Position numbers and translations under genes: made by a program. A DNA stretch of 64,000 nucleotides, taken from Pseudomonas mangiferae (lineage in GTDB: Bacteria; Pseudomonadota; Gammaproteobacteria; Pseudomonadales; Pseudomonadaceae). Shown piece after piece: positions 8,091 to 16,918 of this stretch. The stretch is from contig NZ_VJOY01000014.1 in NCBI RefSeq assembly GCF_007109405.1, forward strand, positions 30,765-94,764, given 5' to 3'. Numbering within the stretch: the first letter of the stretch is position 1; every line of letters starts with the position of its first letter. The notes below the pieces were generated by a model. That model saw only the letters and a list, made by a program, of their open reading frames with translations. It ran no database searches and had not been told where the DNA came from.

Positions 8091-9455
8091 TCATCGCACC
8101 CAGACTTCCACCCGGCGGTTGCGCAGGCGCCCGGCCTCGTCGTTGGCGGCCACCGGCAGCGCGTCCCCCAGGCCGATCACGTCCTCGGGGACCACCCCGG
8201 CCTTGGCCAGCTCCCGGCGGACCGCCATGGCCCGCAGCTTCGACAGCAGGGCGGTGCGCTGCGGGTCGGCCTTGGCGTCGCCGAAACCCACCAGGGTGAC
8301 GGCATGGCCATTGCCCTCGGCGGCGAGATAGTCCACCAGGCGGCGGATGTCCTGGCGGGCCTTGGTGTCCAGGGTCGCGCTGCCTTCCTGGAAGCGGAAG
8401 TTGACGCTCAACCGCTTCGCCTCGGCGGCCAGGCGGCGGTAGTCCCCCGGCATTCCCGGGTCGATGGCGGCGTCGATGACCTGCACGGTCTGGGCGACGA
8501 AGCCGCTCTCGGCGACGATGGCCTGTCCCGCCGGGCTCTGGGCGAAATTCACCAAGGCCTGGGCCCAGGGGTTGGCCTCGCCGGGCGTGAGGTAGAGGTA
8601 CAGGCGCCGGGCCAGGGGGTAATCCTCGGTGGCGATCAGCGCAATGCTCGGCGGCATGGCCCGGGACGCGCCGTCGGCCAGGGCCAGGGCCCGCGCGGCG
8701 CCCACCGAGGGCAGCCCGACGAAACCGATGCCCTGGGGATCGCGGGCCACCTCCGCGGCCAACTGGTCGCTGGATTCGAAGCGCCGCGCGCTGGCTGCCA
8801 GGCCCTTGCCATGGGCGGCCAGGACCAGCTCCTTGAAGGTGTCATAAGTCCCCGAGCGATCGTCCCGGGCGTACAGGTGCACGGCGCCGCCGCGTCCGCC
8901 TATCTCCTCCCAGGTCTTCGCTTCGCCGGCGAATAGCTTGGCCAGGTGCTCGCTGTCCAGGGACGCCAGCGGGTTGCCGGGGTGGACGATGATGGCCAGG
9001 CCATCGATGGCGATCACCTGCTCGGCGCGCTCCCCACGCAGTTCGCCCTGGCCGGCGAGGGCCGCCACCTCGTCGTCCTTGACCGGGCGCGAGGAGGCCG
9101 CCACCTCGGCGCTGCCGTCCCGCAGGGCGACGAAGCCGGTACCGGAGCCATGGGCGGCCAGTCGCACCCAGGCCGTGTGGCCCTGGCCGTCACGGCCGCT
9201 GACGCGCCATTCGTTCTCCCCGGCGGACTCGATGCGCACGTTCGCCAGGCCCTCGGCCTTGAGCAGGCCGGCCACCAGGGCCGGCCCCAGGTGCGCGCCG
9301 ATGGTGTTGGAGCCCTGGATGCGCAGCACCGGCGCATCGTTCGAAGGGATCGGCAACGGCGTCGCCAGCAGGAGCCGCGGCAGCAGCAGGCAGGCGATCC
9401 AGGGAATCAGCCGGCGGCGCGAGCCGCGGGCTCGAAGGAAAGGGGCGCTCGACAT
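8091..9455 (-). CDS. PstS-like binding domain fused to OmpA-like domain (paralogue 2, Pho-box gene)
   Basis: A 454-residue paralogue of the protein at 6284-7645 with the same domain order. It has an Arg-rich n-region and hydrophobic signal (about residues 1-33), then a PstS-like domain with RIQGSNTIGAHLGPALVAGL and AIDGLAIIVHPGNPL. A C-terminal OmpA domain follows (NFRFQEGSATLDTKARQDI, GFGDAKADPQRTALLSKLRA, ending NRRVEVWVR). The ATG at 9455 is chosen because the signal peptide starts there and AGGTG lies eight bases upstream. A perfectly spaced Pho box lies 60 bases upstream, implying PhoB activation under phosphate limitation. The ligand is inferred to be phosphate or a phosphate-like oxyanion. 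Confidence 0.88.
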   Translation of the reverse strand: MSSAPFLRARGSRRRLIPWIACLLLPRLLLATPLPIPSNDAPVLRIQGSNTIGAHLGPALVAGLLKAEGLANVRIESAGENEWRVSGRDGQGHTAWVRLAAHGSGTGFVALRDGSAEVAASSRPVKDDEVAALAGQGELRGERAEQVIAIDGLAIIVHPGNPLASLDSEHLAKLFAGEAKTWEEIGGRGGAVHLYARDDRSGTYDTFKELVLAAHGKGLAASARRFESSDQLAAEVARDPQGIGFVGLPSVGAARALALADGASRAMPPSIALIATEDYPLARRLYLYLTPGEANPWAQALVNFAQSPAGQAIVAESGFVAQTVQVIDAAIDPGMPGDYRRLAAEAKRLSVNFRFQEGSATLDTKARQDIRRLVDYLAAEGNGHAVTLVGFGDAKADPQRTALLSKLRAMAVRRELAKAGVVPEDVIGLGDALPVAANDEAGRLRNRRVEVWVR

Positions 9456-9498
9456 ACTGCTGGCACCTGGCTGGCGTGGCGGGGAGAAAGTGCCGCGC

Positions 9499-9532
9499 AG
9501 GGTAGGCCAGGGGGATGACAGGCATGTGACAG
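9499..9532 (-). promoter_or_regulatory. Pho box and -10 element of PstS-OmpA paralogue 2
   Basis: On the minus strand, CTGTCAC (9532-9526), a 4-base spacer ATGC and CTGTCAT (9521-9515) form two 7-base direct repeats with the exact 7-4-7 spacing known for PhoB sites. Ten bases further on is TACCCT (9504-9499), the position expected for a -10 element when the Pho box replaces the -35. The start codon is at 9455. The match is seen directly; PhoB binding is inferred. Confidence 0.8.
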
Positions 9533-9567
9533 CGGCGCGTCGGACGGGCGCCGCCGTGCGCGCGGGC

Positions 9568-10380
9568 TCAGTGCAGGCGCAGCCAGATCGGCGCGTGGTC
9601 CGACGGTTTTTCCATGCCGCGCAACTCGTAGTCCACCCCGGCCTCGGCGATCCGCTCACCCAGGCCGTGGCTGGCCAGGATCGCGTCGATCCGCAGGCCA
9701 CGCTTGGGCTCGTCCTCGAAGCCGCGGCTGCGGTAGTCGAACCAGCTGAAGCGATCGTTCACCTCTGGGTTCAGGTGGCGGAAGCTGTCCAGCAGGCCCC
9801 AGCCCTTCAGGCGTTGCAACCAGTCCCGTTCCTCCGGCAGGAAGCTGCACTTGCCGGCCTTCAGCCAGCGCTTGCGGTTCTCCTCGCCGATGCCGATGTC
9901 GCAGTCCTCGGGGGAGATGTTCAGGTCGCCCATCACCACCAGCGCGTGGGCGGGCTGGAAACGGCTCTCCAGCAGCGCCTGCAGGTCGGCGTAGAAGCGC
10001 TCCTTGGCGGGGAACTTGGTCGGGTGGACACGGCTTTCGCCCTGGGGGAAGTAGCCGTTCATCACGGTCACCGGCTGGCCGGCGGCGTCGGCGTAGACGC
10101 CCCAGATGAAGCGTCGCTGGGCGTCTTCGCCATCGTTGGGGAAGCCCTTGTGCAGTTCCAGGGGCGCCTGGCGCGACAGCAGTGCCACGCCGTAGTGGCC
10201 TTTCTGGCCGTGGAAGTGGGCCTGGTAGCCGAGCGCCTCGATGTCCGCCAGGGGGAACTGCTCGTCGGAGACCTTGGTTTCCTGCAGGCCGATCACGTCC
10301 GGCTGGTGTTTCTCGATCAGCGCCGCCAACTGGTGGGGGCGGGCGCGCAGGCCGTTGATGTTGAAGGACACGATCTTCAT
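9568..10380 (-). CDS. xthA: Exodeoxyribonuclease III (AP endonuclease)
   Basis: A 270-residue Mg-dependent endonuclease/exonuclease, the usual length for XthA. It opens [20 protein letters not shown] and has the metal-binding E34 in LQETKV. The catalytic segment [13 protein letters not shown] falls near residue 148, and the terminal SDHAPIW places the catalytic His at 262. It cuts 5' of abasic sites and removes 3' blocking groups in base excision repair, acting in the cytoplasm. The gene is monocistronic, divergent from the GNAT gene, with a short shared upstream region (10381-10539). Its placement close to the tamAB pair is also seen in P. aeruginosa. Confidence 0.96.
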   Translation of the reverse strand: MKIVSFNINGLRARPHQLAALIEKHQPDVIGLQETKVSDEQFPLADIEALGYQAHFHGQKGHYGVALLSRQAPLELHKGFPNDGEDAQRRFIWGVYADAAGQPVTVMNGYFPQGESRVHPTKFPAKERFYADLQALLESRFQPAHALVVMGDLNISPEDCDIGIGEENRKRWLKAGKCSFLPEERDWLQRLKGWGLLDSFRHLNPEVNDRFSWFDYRSRGFEDEPKRGLRIDAILASHGLGERIAEAGVDYELRGMEKPSDHAPIWLRLH

Positions 10381-10539
10381 GGGGAACCGCCGGGGACAGG
10401 AAAAGGGGCGATGCTAGCCCATCGCTCGCGTGCCTGGCGACCCCACGAGGCGCGTGCTAGCTTCAATCCAGAGGACCCGCGGGCCACTCCGCGCGAACCC
10501 TCGCCAGGCCCCCTCCGACGAGAAAAAGAGGTCAGCCCG

Positions 10540-11181
10540 ATGTCCGACCCAGTCCTCCAGGTGCACCTGCTCGATGGCGGTTACGCCCGCGAAGCGCGCT
10601 CCCTGCTGTACCACGCCTACCGTCACGAACCTACCTTCGCCTACCTGTTCGAAGCCGAACGCCCGGGGTACGACCATCGGGTGCGGGCCAGCGTGCGCGA
10701 ATTGGTGCAGCAGCACTTCCTCGAGGAACTACCGGCCATCGGCGTGCTGATCGACGACCGCCTCGCCGGGCTGGCGCTGATCGCGCCGCCCCAGCGGCGC
10801 CTGGAGATCACCGAGAGCTGGCTGTGGCGCATGCGCATGGTATTCAGCACCGGCTTCCGCTGCACCCAGCGCTACCTGGCCTATCACGACGCGGTGCTGG
10901 CCTGCTTGCCGCCGGGGCCGTACCACGTGCTGCCGCTGCTAGGGGTCCATCCGCGTTTCCAGGGGCACGGCGTGGGCGGGCAGTTGCTCCAGGCGCTGCA
11001 TGACTGGTGCGCCCAGGACGACGGCTCCCATGGCATGGTCATCGACACCGGCAACCCTCACTACCTGGATTTCTACCAGCGCCTGGGCTACGAGGAGATC
11101 GGCGAGGTGGCCATCGGCCCGATCCGTCAGCACGTGCTGTTCCACCCCAACCCGCGCCTGGCGCTGCAGGCCAGCGGCTGA
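10540..11181 (+). CDS. GNAT family N-acetyltransferase
   Basis: A 213-residue protein with the GNAT acetyl-CoA pocket VHPRFQGHGVGGQLLQAL (Q/R-x-x-G-x-G/A type) around residues 140-158, then a C-terminal DTGNPHYLDFYQRLGYEEIG stretch typical of motif B. The long N-terminal part (EARSLLYHAYRHEPTFAYLF) resembles GNATs that act on small molecules. The start ATG at 10540 follows a GAGGT ribosome site; longer upstream reading frames are antisense to xthA and the PstS gene and are not real. It stands 45 bases before tamA. The substrate is unknown. Confidence 0.88.
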   Translation: MSDPVLQVHLLDGGYAREARSLLYHAYRHEPTFAYLFEAERPGYDHRVRASVRELVQQHFLEELPAIGVLIDDRLAGLALIAPPQRRLEITESWLWRMRMVFSTGFRCTQRYLAYHDAVLACLPPGPYHVLPLLGVHPRFQGHGVGGQLLQALHDWCAQDDGSHGMVIDTGNPHYLDFYQRLGYEEIGEVAIGPIRQHVLFHPNPRLALQASG

Positions 11182-11226
11182 CAGGCCGGCGCGAGCCGGC
11201 GGAGCGCCGTGGTAGCATCCCGGCCC

Positions 11227-13032
11227 ATGAGTTTTCCCCCAGGATTTCGCCGCCTGCTCCTGTGCGGCCTGTTATGCGCCAGCGACCGGAGCGTCGCCCA
11301 GGCCCTGCTCGACGTGACCCTTGACCCTGCCGGCGGGAAGGCCGGCCAGGCGTCGGCGTCCGGCGTCCACCCCCTGAAGCACCTGCCGCTGCGTGGTCCC
11401 GACGCCCAGGCGGCCCTCAAGGCCAACATCGAGGCCTATATAGGCAGCCTCGGCGAGCGGGACGAGAACGCCCTGCAACGCTACCGGCGCAGCGCCGAGC
11501 ACCAGGCCGAGCTGGCTGCCCAGGCCCTGGGCTACTACCACGTGCGGGTCGAGAGCCGGGTGGACGCCGGGCCGCCGCCGGTGCTGCACCTGGACGTCTG
11601 GCCCGGCGAGCCGGTGCACCTGCGCCAAGTGACGGTGCGAGTTGAAGGCGAGGCCGCCGCGCTCAAGGCCTTTCAGGTGCCGGACGGCAAGGACCTGGCG
11701 CCCGGCGCTCAGCTGGACCACGGGGTCTACGAGAACGCCAAGAAGCTGATCCAGAGCCAGGCCCTGCGCTACGGCTTCTTCGACGGTCGCTTCACCCGCC
11801 AGCAACTGCGCATCGACCCGCAGACCGACAGCGCCGACATCGAGCTGGTCTATGACAGCGGCCCGCGCTACCGCTTCGGACCGGTGGCGTTCAAGGGCGA
11901 CAACCCCTTCGAGCCGGCGCTGCTGGCGCGCATGGTGCCGTTCGCGGAGGGCGCCTCTTACGACGCCGACCTGGTGGCCAAGCTCAACCAGAACCTGCGC
12001 GAGAGCGGCTATTTCGACGAGGTGCGGATCGATGCGCTGCCGGCCACCGCCCTCGACCGGGCGATCCCGGTGCAGGTCCAGCTGGCCCCGGTGAAGCCGC
12101 GCACCCTGGGCCTGGGGCTCGGCTACTCCACCGACGTCGGTCCCCGCGCGCGCCTGGACTGGACGCGCCACTGGGTCAACGCCAAGGGCCACAGCCTGGG
12201 AGAGGAGACCCAGGTGTCCGCGGTCCAGCAGAGCATCGCCGCCTGGTACCAGATTCCCCTCGACCCGCCCCTCACCGACAGCCTGCGCTTCACCGCCGGC
12301 TATCAGCACGAGGAGCTGGTGGACGTGGAAAGCGGGCGCCTGACCCTGGCTGCCCAGTGGCAGACCAAGCTGAGCGAGGAATTGCAGCGGGTGGTGTTCC
12401 TGCGCTGGGAGCAGGAGGACTACGACTACGGCGACGGCAGCCCGGACGGGCAGAGCACCTTCCTCATGCCGGGCCTGGGCTACACCTTCCTGCGCAGCGA
12501 TTCGGCCCTCGACCCCAGTCGCGGCTACCGCCTGCAGGCCGAGGTCAGTGGCGCCAAGCGCGAGTTGGGCTCCGATGCCGACATGCTGCGCGCCAGCGCC
12601 CTGGCCAAGGGCCTGGTCACCCTTGGCGGGTCCCACCGGCTGCTGGGTCGGGTGCAGGTGGGTGGCATCGCCACCGACGACTTCGCCGTCATCCCGCCCT
12701 CCCTGCGCTTCTTCGCCGGCGGCGACCAGAGCGTGCGCGGCTACGACTACCAGACCCTGGCGCCCCGGGACCGTCATGGCAACCGGGTCGGCGGCCGCTA
12801 CCTGGCGGCCGGCAGCGCCGAGTACCAGTACCGCATCGCCGAGCGTTGGCGCCTGGCCGGCTTCGTCGACCGCGGCAACGCGGTGAACGGCCTCGACGAC
12901 CGGCTCAAGACCGGCATCGGCTTCGGCGTGCGCTGGGTCTCGCCGGTCGGGCCGCTGCGCCTCGACCTGGCCCATGCCCTGGATGATCCGGGCGGGGTGC
13001 GCCTGCACTTCTCCATGGGGCCGGAGCTATGA
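11227..13032 (+). CDS. tamA: TamA-like outer-membrane assembly protein (Omp85 family)
   Basis: A 601-residue outer-membrane protein. A signal peptide covers about residues 1-27 (FRRLLLCGLLCASDRSVAQA), which is why the ATG at 11227 is preferred over the in-frame GTG at 11209. POTRA-type repeats span about residues 60-270 (YHVRVESRVDAGPPPVLHLD; FGPVAFKGDNPFEPALL). A 16-strand barrel follows, with the Omp85 loop-6 signature VRGY in FFAGGDQSVRGYDYQTL. Together with TamB it forms the translocation and assembly module, which moves proteins or phospholipids to the outer membrane. The stop overlaps the tamB start by four bases, so the two are translationally coupled. Confidence 0.94.
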   Translation: MSFPPGFRRLLLCGLLCASDRSVAQALLDVTLDPAGGKAGQASASGVHPLKHLPLRGPDAQAALKANIEAYIGSLGERDENALQRYRRSAEHQAELAAQALGYYHVRVESRVDAGPPPVLHLDVWPGEPVHLRQVTVRVEGEAAALKAFQVPDGKDLAPGAQLDHGVYENAKKLIQSQALRYGFFDGRFTRQQLRIDPQTDSADIELVYDSGPRYRFGPVAFKGDNPFEPALLARMVPFAEGASYDADLVAKLNQNLRESGYFDEVRIDALPATALDRAIPVQVQLAPVKPRTLGLGLGYSTDVGPRARLDWTRHWVNAKGHSLGEETQVSAVQQSIAAWYQIPLDPPLTDSLRFTAGYQHEELVDVESGRLTLAAQWQTKLSEELQRVVFLRWEQEDYDYGDGSPDGQSTFLMPGLGYTFLRSDSALDPSRGYRLQAEVSGAKRELGSDADMLRASALAKGLVTLGGSHRLLGRVQVGGIATDDFAVIPPSLRFFAGGDQSVRGYDYQTLAPRDRHGNRVGGRYLAAGSAEYQYRIAERWRLAGFVDRGNAVNGLDDRLKTGIGFGVRWVSPVGPLRLDLAHALDDPGGVRLHFSMGPEL

Positions 13033-16000
13033 GGCGCGGCCTGAAGATCGCCGGCCTCGGCCTGCTGGCCCTGCTGCTGGCGGTGGCGCTCGCCCTGGGC
13101 CTGCTGCTGGGCACCGAAGCCGGTAGCCGCTGGCTGCTGGCGCGGGTGCCGGGGCTGACGGTGGACGAGTTCCAGGGCCGCCTGGGCGGCCATTGGCAGG
13201 CGGCCGCGCTGGCGTGGCGCGGCGACGACGGCAGCCACCTGCAGGTGCAGGCGCCGGAGATGGCCTGGCGGCCGTCCTGCCTGCTGCGCGCGACCCTGTG
13301 CATCGATCGCCTGGTCACCCCGGCGGTGACGCTGGCGCTGCCTCCCGACCAGGCGCCGTCGTCCGGTCCGCCCAGCCTGCCGGACCTGCGCCTGCCCCTG
13401 GAGCTGGAGTTGGGCACGGTGCGCGTCGAGCGCTTCCGCCTGGACGACCAGGACGCCTTCAGCGACCTGCACCTGAGCGCCGCCTGGCGCGCCGATGGGC
13501 TGCAAATCGAGCGTCTCGGCCTGCAGCGGGACGACCTGGCCCTGGAACTGAGCGGCCACATCAGCCCCCGCGGCGACTGGCCGATGCAGGCCCGGGGGGC
13601 GCTGACCCTGCCGGCGGTGGACGGCAAGCCTTGGCACGTGGCGCTGGAGGCCGACGGCAACCTGCGGGACCGCGTGGCGCTGCGGGCGGACAGCCGCGGC
13701 TATTTGGCGGCGCGCCTGGAGGGTTCGCTGCAGCCCCTGGCCGAGCACCTGCCGGCGGAGCTGCGCCTGAGCGCCGAGGATTTCAAGGCCGTCGAGACCC
13801 TGCCGGATACCTTGCGCCTGCAGGGCCTGACCCTCGAGGCCCGGGGCGATCTGGAGCAGGGCTATCAGGTCCAGGGCCAGGCGAACCTGCCGGGGGAGGG
13901 TGGCCCGGTGGCCCTCGGCCTGCAGGGTCGGGTCACCACCCAGGGGGCGGACATCGCCCGCCTCGAACTGGCGGCGGATGCCCAGCGGCGGGTCGGGCTC
14001 AAGGGCCGCCTGGACTGGCAGGACGGCCTGGCCGCCGACACCCACCTGGACTGGCAGGACTTCCCCTGGCGGCGCTTGTATCCCCAGGTGGATGAACCGC
14101 CGGTGAGCGTGCGCCGGCTCCAGGCGGACCTGCACTACGCCGGCGAGGCCTACAACGGCCGCTTCCAAGGGGAGCTGCAGGGGCCGGCCGGGCCGTTCAG
14201 CCTGGCCAGCCCGGTCAGCGGCGACCTGGGCCAGGTCAGCCTGGACGACCTGCGCCTGGTGGCCGGCCAGGGGCGCGTGCAGGGGCGCCTGCACCTGGGC
14301 TTCGCCGACGCCATCGACTGGGATGCGGCCTTGGCCCTCCAGGATGTCGACCCGGCCTACTGGGTCGCCGAGCTGCCGGGCCGGCTGGCCGGCCCGCTGA
14401 ACAGTAAAGGCCGCTACGCCGATGGCGCCCTGGCCTTGCAGGCGGACCTGGATGTCCAGGGGCGCCTGCGCAATCAGCCGGCCGGCCTGCGGCTGCGGGC
14501 CGCCGGCGAGGACCGCCGCTGGCGCGTGGACGACCTGCTGGCGCGGCTGGGGGGCAACCGCATCAGTGGCAGCGGCGCCCTCGACCCGCAGCTGTCGGGG
14601 CGGCTCGACATCGCCCTGGAGCGGCTGGGCCAGCTCTGGCCCGGTCTTGCCGGTCGCGCCAGCGGGCGCCTCGACCTGGCCGGCAGCCTCGACGCCCCTC
14701 AGGGGCGGCTGAGCCTGGACGGCCAGGGCCTGGCCCAGGGCGACCTGCGCCTGCAACGCCTGGCCGTGCGCGGCGAACTGGACGCCCGCCAGCGCGGCCA
14801 GCTGCAAGTGGACGCCCGTGCCCTGGCGGCCGGCGAGACGGCCCTAGGGGACCTCACCGCGCGCCTGCAAGGGGACGCCCGCCAGCAGCAACTGGACCTG
14901 GCCCTCAACGGCCCGAGTCTGGTGCTGAACGTTGGCCTCGACGGCCGCCGCGACGGCGATGCCTGGAACGGCCGCCTGGCCCGCGGTGAAGTGAGCGGTG
15001 CCGGGCAGACCTGGCGGCTGCGCGAGCCGGCGCCATTGCGCCGCTTCGCCGATGGCCGCGTTACCTTCGGCGCCCACTGCTGGGCGTCCGGCGCCGCCAG
15101 CCTATGCGCCGGCGAACAGCGCCTGGCGCCCGAGCCGCAGCTCAGCTACCGCCTGCGGGACTTCCCTCTGGACAGCCTGGCCCGCTGGCTGCCGCCCGAC
15201 CTGGCCTGGCGCGGCACCCTGAGCGGCGACTTGGACCTGGCCCTGCCCAAGGCCGGTCCCCAGGGCCACGTCAGCCTGGATGCCGGGCCCGGTACTCTGC
15301 GCCTGAAGGACGACCAGGGCTGGGTGGACTTCCCCTACCAGCGCCTGAGCCTGGACAGCCACCTGCAACCCCAGCGGGTCGACCTGCAGCTGAACTTCGC
15401 CGGCGGTCGCCTCGGCGGACCGACCCTGGGCGCGCTGACCCTGGAGGCGCAGATCGACCCGCGGCCCCAGGACAAGCCACTGACCGGGCGTTTCAGCCTG
15501 TCGGGCCTTGACCTCGCCGTGGCGCGCCCCTTCGTGCCCGATGCGGAAACCCTGGAAGGCCACCTGGACGGCAGCGGCACCCTGGGCGGCACGCTGCTGG
15601 CGCCCCGGGTGGACGGCGACCTCAACCTGCGGGATGGGCGGGTGGCGGGCGATGCCCTGCCGACCCGGCTGGAGGGCCTGACCCTCAACGCCCACATCGT
15701 CGGCGAGCAGGCCACCCTCAGCGGCGGCTGGCACGCCGGCCAGGGCCAGGCGTCGGTCTCCGGCAACGTTGGCTGGGGCGCGGCGCCCACGGTGGACATC
15801 GCCCTGCGCGGCACGCGCCTGCCGGTGCAGGTGGAGCCCTATGCGGACCTGGAAGTGGCCCCGGACCTGCGGGTACGCCTGGCCGACGGGCGCCTGGTCC
15901 TGGGCGGCCAGGTGGCGATACCGCGGGGCAGCATCACCGTGAAGTCACTGCCGCCCCAGGCGGTGCGGGTCTCCGGCGATGCCCAGGTGGTGGGCGCGGC

Positions 16001-16685
16001 GCCCGTGGAGCAGCGCGGGCCGCAACTGGCCATGGACGTGACCGTGGTGGTGGGCGAGGACCGCCTGAAGTTCTCCGGTTTCGGGCTCAACGCTGACCTG
16101 GCCGGGCGCCTGCAGGTGGGCGACAACCTCACCGGTCATGGCGAGCTGACCCTGAAGAACGGCCGCTACCGGGCCTATGGCCAGCGTCTGGACCTGAAGC
16201 GGGCGCGGTTGCTGTTCACCGGCCCGCTGGACCAGCCCTACCTGGACGTGGAAGCGGTGCGCCAGGTGGGCGACGTGACCGCTGGCGTGCGCCTTACCGG
16301 CCGCGCCGACGGACCCACCACCGAGGTGTTCTCCACCCCGGCCATGAGCCAGGAACAGGCCTTGTCCTACCTGGTGCTGGGGCGGCCGATGAACAGCGGC
16401 AGCGACAACAACGCCCTGGGCCAGGCCGCCCTGGCCATGGGCCTGTCGGGCAGCGCGCCGATCACCGGCGAGCTGGCCCAGCGGCTCGGCATCAAGGACT
16501 TCCAGCTGGACGACGAGGGCGCCAGCGGCCGGCTCTCCGACCGCCTGACGGTGCGCTACAGCCTCGGCATGCAGGAATCCTCCAGCGTGGTGGCGGTGCG
16601 CTACGAGCTGACCAAGCGGCTCTACCTGGAGGCCGCCAGTGGCCTGGCCAGCTCCCTGGACCTGTTCTACAAGCGCGATTTCTGA
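13029..16685 (+). CDS. tamB: TamB-like inner-membrane/periplasmic protein (DUF490)
   Basis: A 1218-residue protein with one N-terminal membrane anchor (residues about 5-27, GLGLLALLLAVALALGLLLG). A long periplasmic body of repeated amphipathic beta-strands rich in L, D and G follows. The C-terminal DUF490 domain includes EVFSTPAMSQEQALSYLVLG, then LSDRLTVRYSLGMQESSSVV, and the protein ends LDLFYKRDF. TamB forms a lipid-groove bridge linking the inner membrane to TamA and is implicated in phospholipid transport to the outer membrane. The length is within the family range (about 1200-1300). Its ATG lies in an ATGA overlap with the tamA stop. Confidence 0.94.
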   Translation: MRRGLKIAGLGLLALLLAVALALGLLLGTEAGSRWLLARVPGLTVDEFQGRLGGHWQAAALAWRGDDGSHLQVQAPEMAWRPSCLLRATLCIDRLVTPAVTLALPPDQAPSSGPPSLPDLRLPLELELGTVRVERFRLDDQDAFSDLHLSAAWRADGLQIERLGLQRDDLALELSGHISPRGDWPMQARGALTLPAVDGKPWHVALEADGNLRDRVALRADSRGYLAARLEGSLQPLAEHLPAELRLSAEDFKAVETLPDTLRLQGLTLEARGDLEQGYQVQGQANLPGEGGPVALGLQGRVTTQGADIARLELAADAQRRVGLKGRLDWQDGLAADTHLDWQDFPWRRLYPQVDEPPVSVRRLQADLHYAGEAYNGRFQGELQGPAGPFSLASPVSGDLGQVSLDDLRLVAGQGRVQGRLHLGFADAIDWDAALALQDVDPAYWVAELPGRLAGPLNSKGRYADGALALQADLDVQGRLRNQPAGLRLRAAGEDRRWRVDDLLARLGGNRISGSGALDPQLSGRLDIALERLGQLWPGLAGRASGRLDLAGSLDAPQGRLSLDGQGLAQGDLRLQRLAVRGELDARQRGQLQVDARALAAGETALGDLTARLQGDARQQQLDLALNGPSLVLNVGLDGRRDGDAWNGRLARGEVSGAGQTWRLREPAPLRRFADGRVTFGAHCWASGAASLCAGEQRLAPEPQLSYRLRDFPLDSLARWLPPDLAWRGTLSGDLDLALPKAGPQGHVSLDAGPGTLRLKDDQGWVDFPYQRLSLDSHLQPQRVDLQLNFAGGRLGGPTLGALTLEAQIDPRPQDKPLTGRFSLSGLDLAVARPFVPDAETLEGHLDGSGTLGGTLLAPRVDGDLNLRDGRVAGDALPTRLEGLTLNAHIVGEQATLSGGWHAGQGQASVSGNVGWGAAPTVDIALRGTRLPVQVEPYADLEVAPDLRVRLADGRLVLGGQVAIPRGSITVKSLPPQAVRVSGDAQVVGAAPVEQRGPQLAMDVTVVVGEDRLKFSGFGLNADLAGRLQVGDNLTGHGELTLKNGRYRAYGQRLDLKRARLLFTGPLDQPYLDVEAVRQVGDVTAGVRLTGRADGPTTEVFSTPAMSQEQALSYLVLGRPMNSGSDNNALGQAALAMGLSGSAPITGELAQRLGIKDFQLDDEGASGRLSDRLTVRYSLGMQESSSVVAVRYELTKRLYLEAASGLASSLDLFYKRDF

Positions 16686-16918
16686 GGGCCGGCCGGGCGC
16701 ATGAGAAGGCCGATGCGCTCGCCGGCAGGGCCACCGGGCGGCTACCGCCGATCCGGCAGTAGCCCCTGAAAGCGACACCTGTCGGCGGGTCCGTGCGCTC
16801 AGCGCTCGGCTCCGCTCGGCGCGCCGCTTCCGTCAGGCACCCCAGCGTGAGCGCCTGCCCGGGCGCCCGGCGCGGACTCCCGACCCTGCACATTGACGTC
16901 GGGTCGCCGTCCTCGGCT

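Noticed and set aside
8938..10539. Long N-terminal extension of the GNAT gene
   Set aside because: The extension is antisense to the PstS-OmpA gene and xthA. The GNAT family start with a good ribosome site is at 10540.
11184..11199. GCCGGC-GCGA-GCCGGC hairpin after the GNAT gene
   Set aside because: A short GC palindrome without a T-run and very close to tamA; common by chance at this GC content.
12798..14807. Minus-strand 669-residue open frame
   Set aside because: It lies antisense to tamA and tamB, which have clear motifs and coupled starts. Its sequence is Gln/Ala/Arg-rich shadow.
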